Both the position numbers and the translations under genes were made by a program. This document shows positions 61,635 through 64,000 of a DNA stretch of 64,000 nt, in pieces. Under the pieces are notes generated by a model that was not told the origin of the DNA, searched no databases, and saw nothing but the letters and a program-made list of their open reading frames with translations. The number at the start of each line of letters is the position of its first letter. Positions within the stretch are counted from its first letter, which is position 1. The stretch is from NCBI GenBank assembly GCA_902786965.1, contig CADAEJ010000001.1, positions 95,370-159,369 of the forward strand. Reading direction: 5' to 3'. This DNA is from an uncultured Ruminococcus sp. GTDB lineage: Bacteria; Bacillota; Clostridia; Oscillospirales; Ruminococcaceae.

Positions 61635-63314
61635 ATGCAAAAACTTATGGGTAATGCTGTATATGGCGGTATCGGCAGAGGCGTTCTGAAATTCTTCCAC
61701 CGCGATGAAGTTGCTATCAGCAAGGCAAGAGTCGTTGACACTCTGCGCGAACTGAGGCGATTTGCCTACGCGCGAAACGAGGTCGTTGAAGAGCTTAAAA
61801 ACCTCTATACACAGGCTGTTGAGGAGGTCGGCGAGGACGAAGCGCAGATCTTCCAGATACATCAGATGATAATTGATGACAATCAATACGTTACCTCGAT
61901 GGAGAGGCTGATACTTAACGATCATTGTAATGCGGAATACGCTGTTGTCAGAACTGTCAAGCTGTTCAGCAAGATGATGGGAGATATGAGCAGCGAGTCC
62001 GAGTATATCAGCGAGCGTATCGCCGACATCAGAGATGTATCGGCAAGGCTTTTGCGTCACATTCAGAACCGTGACGAAAAGGTATTCAAGCTTGATGAGA
62101 TGTCGATCGTCTGCGCAGATGACTTTTTGCCAAGCGAAACGATCATGCTTGACAAATCAAAGGTCGCAGCGATATGCACATCATATGGTTCTGCAAACTC
62201 TCACACTGCTATACTTGCAAGGACAAGAGGCATCCCGTGCGTTATCGGCATAGGCGATGATCTGAAGGAAAGCCTTGAAGGCAAATACTGTATCGTTGAC
62301 AGCTACAGCGGCATAATGTACATCGAGCCTGACAATGAGACTGCCAAGCTGCTTGACCACAAGGAAGCGGTCGAAGGCAGGAAGCGTGAGCTGCTGACAC
62401 GTCTGCGCGGCAGAAAGAACATAACCCGTGACGGAAGAGAGATACAGGTGCTGGCAAACATTTGCGATCTTACGGATATTGAAAGTGCCAAGACAAATGA
62501 CTGCGGCGGTATCGGGCTGCTGCGAAGCGAGTATCTTTACAATGGAAAAGAGGACTTCCCCGATGAAGAGATCCAGTTTTACAACTATCGCCGTGTGCTG
62601 ACTGAAATGCAGGGCAAGCCTGTTGTAATAAGAACTATGGACATCGGTGCAGACAGCGAACTTGAATACTTCGGTCTTGAAAGTGAGAAAAACCCCGCAC
62701 TGGGATTTCGCTCAATAAGAGTGTGCCTGTCACGGCCCGAGATCTTCAAGACACAGTTAAGGGCGCTTTACAGGGCCTCGGTGTATGGCGATCTGCGCAT
62801 ACTCTTCCCGCTTATCATAGATGTCGAGGAGATCGTCAGGATAAAAGAGATTATCAACGAGGTCAAGGCGGAACTTATTCGTGACGGAAAATCGTTCAAG
62901 GACAATATCCCTCTGGGTATACTTGTTGAAACGCCCGCAGCGGTAATGCTCAGTGACCTTTTAGCCGAACAGGTGGATTTCTTTGCGATAGGCACCAACG
63001 ATCTTGAACAGTTCTCAAATGCGATCTATCGTCATAATCCGAACTTTGAAAAGGTCTGCCCTGCCGATCACATATCGGTGCTGCGTATGATAAAAATGGT
63101 TTGCGATAACGCACACGCTCACGGGATAAAGGCTTATATCTGCGGCGAATTCGGTGCTGATCTGAACTTTACAGAGGTCTTTCTGGATCTGCACATTGAT
63201 GGCTTGTCGGTATCGCCGACGAACATTCTGCAAGTAAGAAAAACTATCAGAAGTCTGAATCTAAGTGACAGGCGACAGGTGCGACAGAACATTCAGAAAT
63301 TCCTGAAATGCTGA
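61635..63314 (+). CDS. ptsI: Phosphoenolpyruvate-protein phosphotransferase (PTS enzyme I)
   Basis: Enzyme I of the sugar phosphotransferase system: takes phosphate from PEP onto an active-site His and passes it to HPr. 559 residues. The phospho-His segment is GSANSHTAILARTRGIPCVIG (about 185-205). The PEP-binding barrel shows GIGLLRSEYLY, VIRTMDIGAD, NPALGFRSIRVCLSRPE and the catalytic FFAIGTNDLEQFS and CGEFGAD motifs. I take ATG 61635 after GGGAGGTGAC. No ptsH or EII gene is adjacent, so EI here is monocistronic. It draws on the same PEP pool as the nearby pckA. Confidence 0.94.
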   Translation: MQKLMGNAVYGGIGRGVLKFFHRDEVAISKARVVDTLRELRRFAYARNEVVEELKNLYTQAVEEVGEDEAQIFQIHQMIIDDNQYVTSMERLILNDHCNAEYAVVRTVKLFSKMMGDMSSESEYISERIADIRDVSARLLRHIQNRDEKVFKLDEMSIVCADDFLPSETIMLDKSKVAAICTSYGSANSHTAILARTRGIPCVIGIGDDLKESLEGKYCIVDSYSGIMYIEPDNETAKLLDHKEAVEGRKRELLTRLRGRKNITRDGREIQVLANICDLTDIESAKTNDCGGIGLLRSEYLYNGKEDFPDEEIQFYNYRRVLTEMQGKPVVIRTMDIGADSELEYFGLESEKNPALGFRSIRVCLSRPEIFKTQLRALYRASVYGDLRILFPLIIDVEEIVRIKEIINEVKAELIRDGKSFKDNIPLGILVETPAAVMLSDLLAEQVDFFAIGTNDLEQFSNAIYRHNPNFEKVCPADHISVLRMIKMVCDNAHAHGIKAYICGEFGADLNFTEVFLDLHIDGLSVSPTNILQVRKTIRSLNLSDRRQVRQNIQKFLKC

Positions 63315-63319
63315 CAAAA

Positions 63320-63356
63320 ACGGCTGCTGCAAAACAAATGCAACAGCCGTGTTTTT
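63320..63356 (+). terminator. Terminator of ptsI
   Basis: ACGGCTG (63320-63326) pairs with CAGCCGT (63344-63350), with an inner TGC/GCA pair, followed by GTTTTTA. It abuts the thioesterase stop, so it may also serve the opposite gene. Confidence 0.85.
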
Positions 63357-63771
63357 ATTCCTGCATATATTTAAGATATAGCTCGTACAGCTCGGGGCAG
63401 ACCTTTTTGAGTCTGACAGGTCTTAGATCCGGAGTTGTAAAGCAATGGGATGTTTTTGCAGTAAGCGAAAGGGTACCCTGTGTTGCGTTCCTGACTTCAT
63501 ACTCAAGTGCAAATTTACAGCCGTTGAATTCTGTAAGCCTGCACTCGACCTCAAATGTATCTCCAAACCTTACAGGGTATTTATAATGAGTTTCTACCGA
63601 CAACACAGGCACGACTATCCCCATAGCCTCAAGCTTTGCAAACGGGAAACCCATCTGATCCATCATATAGACTCTTGCCTCTTCAAGCCAGCAAACATAA
63701 TTTGAATGATGTACTATATCCATACGGTCTGTTTCGTAATAAAAGGCATTTCTCGAATAAACTATCGCCAT
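63355..63771 (-). CDS. Acyl-CoA thioesterase (4HBT/YbgC-like)
   Basis: 138 residues, hotdog fold. The N-terminal YETDRMDIVHHSNYVCWLEEARVYMM carries the catalytic Asp and conserved HHSNY of the 4HBT/YbgC family, and EVRNATQG is the central strand. It hydrolyses an acyl-CoA or acyl-ACP, substrate unassigned. Normal length. GGGGAG precedes the ATG. Faces its own promoter, divergent from tRNA-Ser. Confidence 0.88.
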   Translation of the reverse strand: MAIVYSRNAFYYETDRMDIVHHSNYVCWLEEARVYMMDQMGFPFAKLEAMGIVVPVLSVETHYKYPVRFGDTFEVECRLTEFNGCKFALEYEVRNATQGTLSLTAKTSHCFTTPDLRPVRLKKVCPELYELYLKYMQE

Positions 63772-63805
63772 ATCAGCACTCCCCTTTTTGATGATCTATA
63801 TTGAT

Positions 63806-63834
63806 ACGATAACACAATTATTGCGCTTTGTCAA
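63806..63834 (-). promoter_or_regulatory. Promoter of the thioesterase gene
   Basis: On the minus strand TTGACA (63829-63834), a 17-base spacer and TATCGT (63806-63811). Confidence 0.65.
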
Positions 63835-63862
63835 GGAAACAGAAATAAATTGCAAAAAGGGG

Positions 63863-63891
63863 TTGATTTTTTATTGCAAGTGTGCTATAAT
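63863..63891 (+). promoter_or_regulatory. Promoter of tRNA-Ser
   Basis: TTGATT (63863-63868), a 17-base spacer and TATAAT (63886-63891), 14 bases before the tRNA. Confidence 0.78.
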
Positions 63892-63905
63892 ATTAAGGTC
63901 ATAAT

Positions 63906-63994
63906 GCAGATGTACCCAAGTGGCTGAAGGGTCCGCACTCGAAATGCGGTAGGACGGCAATACCGTCGCGAGAGTTCAAATCTCTCCATCTGCG
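63906..63994 (+). tRNA. tRNA-Ser (anticodon CGA)
   Basis: 89 bases with the long variable arm of class II tRNAs. Acceptor GCAGATG pairs with CATCTGC. The anticodon loop is CTCGAAA (anticodon CGA, reading TCG). The variable-arm stem uses GACGGC/ACCGTC, and the T loop is GAGTTCAAATCTC. CCA is not encoded. Confidence 0.95.
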
Positions 63995-64000
63995 CTTGCA

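Noticed and set aside
1-64000. CRISPR array, prophage, insertion sequence or integron
   Set aside because: No regularly spaced repeats, transposase, integrase or phage structural gene was found in the reading frames or in the gaps.

Overview
This window looks like chromosome of an anaerobic, spore-forming Firmicute of the Ruminococcaceae/Oscillospiraceae type, Ruminococcus-like. Sporulation genes (both dipicolinate synthase subunits and SpoIIP) sit beside fermentative and anaerobic metabolism (acetate kinase, PEP carboxykinase, a non-classical phosphofructokinase, oxygen-independent HemZ). There are also CWB2 cell-wall-binding proteins and a membrane-anchored protein with a cohesin-like domain. 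Most genes are ordinary chromosomal housekeeping. There is no CRISPR array, transposase or prophage. The assignment rests on gene content only.

Layout. 1-274 is the 5' end of an unrecognised AT-rich gene cut by the window edge. 472-1909 (-) is spoVFA-spoVFB. 2216-4297 (+) is an EF-G-like GTPase. 4355-6002 (-) holds a PHP phosphatase and a TIM-barrel isomerase. 6066-7709 (-) is the UPF0237/UPF0210 pair. 7795-11214 (-) holds tmcAL and an exported papain-like protease. ackA (+) and a tandem-domain PPK2 (-) converge at 12.6 kb. 14326-18937 (+) contains a coiled-coil membrane protein, a sigma factor with a putative anti-sigma partner, and an ABC exporter whose ATPase carries a zinc ribbon. 19047-22703 (-) is an ABC ATPase with an FtsX-type permease broken by an in-frame TAA. 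Phosphofructokinase and a chemoreceptor follow on the minus strand.

26.3-32.3 kb is a patch of exported and membrane proteins: a catalytically degenerate polysaccharide deacetylase, the cohesin-like protein, SpoIIP, a VanY-like peptidase without a signal peptide, a 51-residue membrane protein under a textbook promoter, and two unknown membrane proteins. 32.5-33.9 kb is an SPFH/NfeD pair. 34.0-40.8 kb (-) appears to be a run of a metallopeptidase-like lipoprotein, DUF2809, AlkD, YhaO/SbcD-like, YhaN/SbcC-like and an unknown protein. 41.3-42.0 kb is a frameshifted PAP2 phosphatase.

42.0-50.3 kb (-) is a tight six-gene operon: recJ, rel, a metallo-beta-lactamase-fold hydrolase, hemZ, rlmD and a GNAT acetyltransferase. 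A second ECF sigma/anti-sigma-like pair follows, then an HD-domain protein, tRNA-Arg(CCU), an O-antigen-ligase-like polymerase, and pckA flanked by two CWB2 cell-wall proteins. The right end holds a CAT-like acyltransferase with a GNAT enzyme, ptsI, a thioesterase and tRNA-Ser(CGA).

Many genes have SD-like sites, TTG or GTG starts are frequent, and vegetative promoters match TTGACA-N17-TATAAT closely, so promoter calls here are more reliable than usual. The most interesting leads are the AlkD/YhaO/YhaN/unknown operon, the two sigma/anti-sigma-like modules, the degenerate enzymes, and an 18-bp perfect palindrome overlapping the promoter of the polysaccharide polymerase gene.
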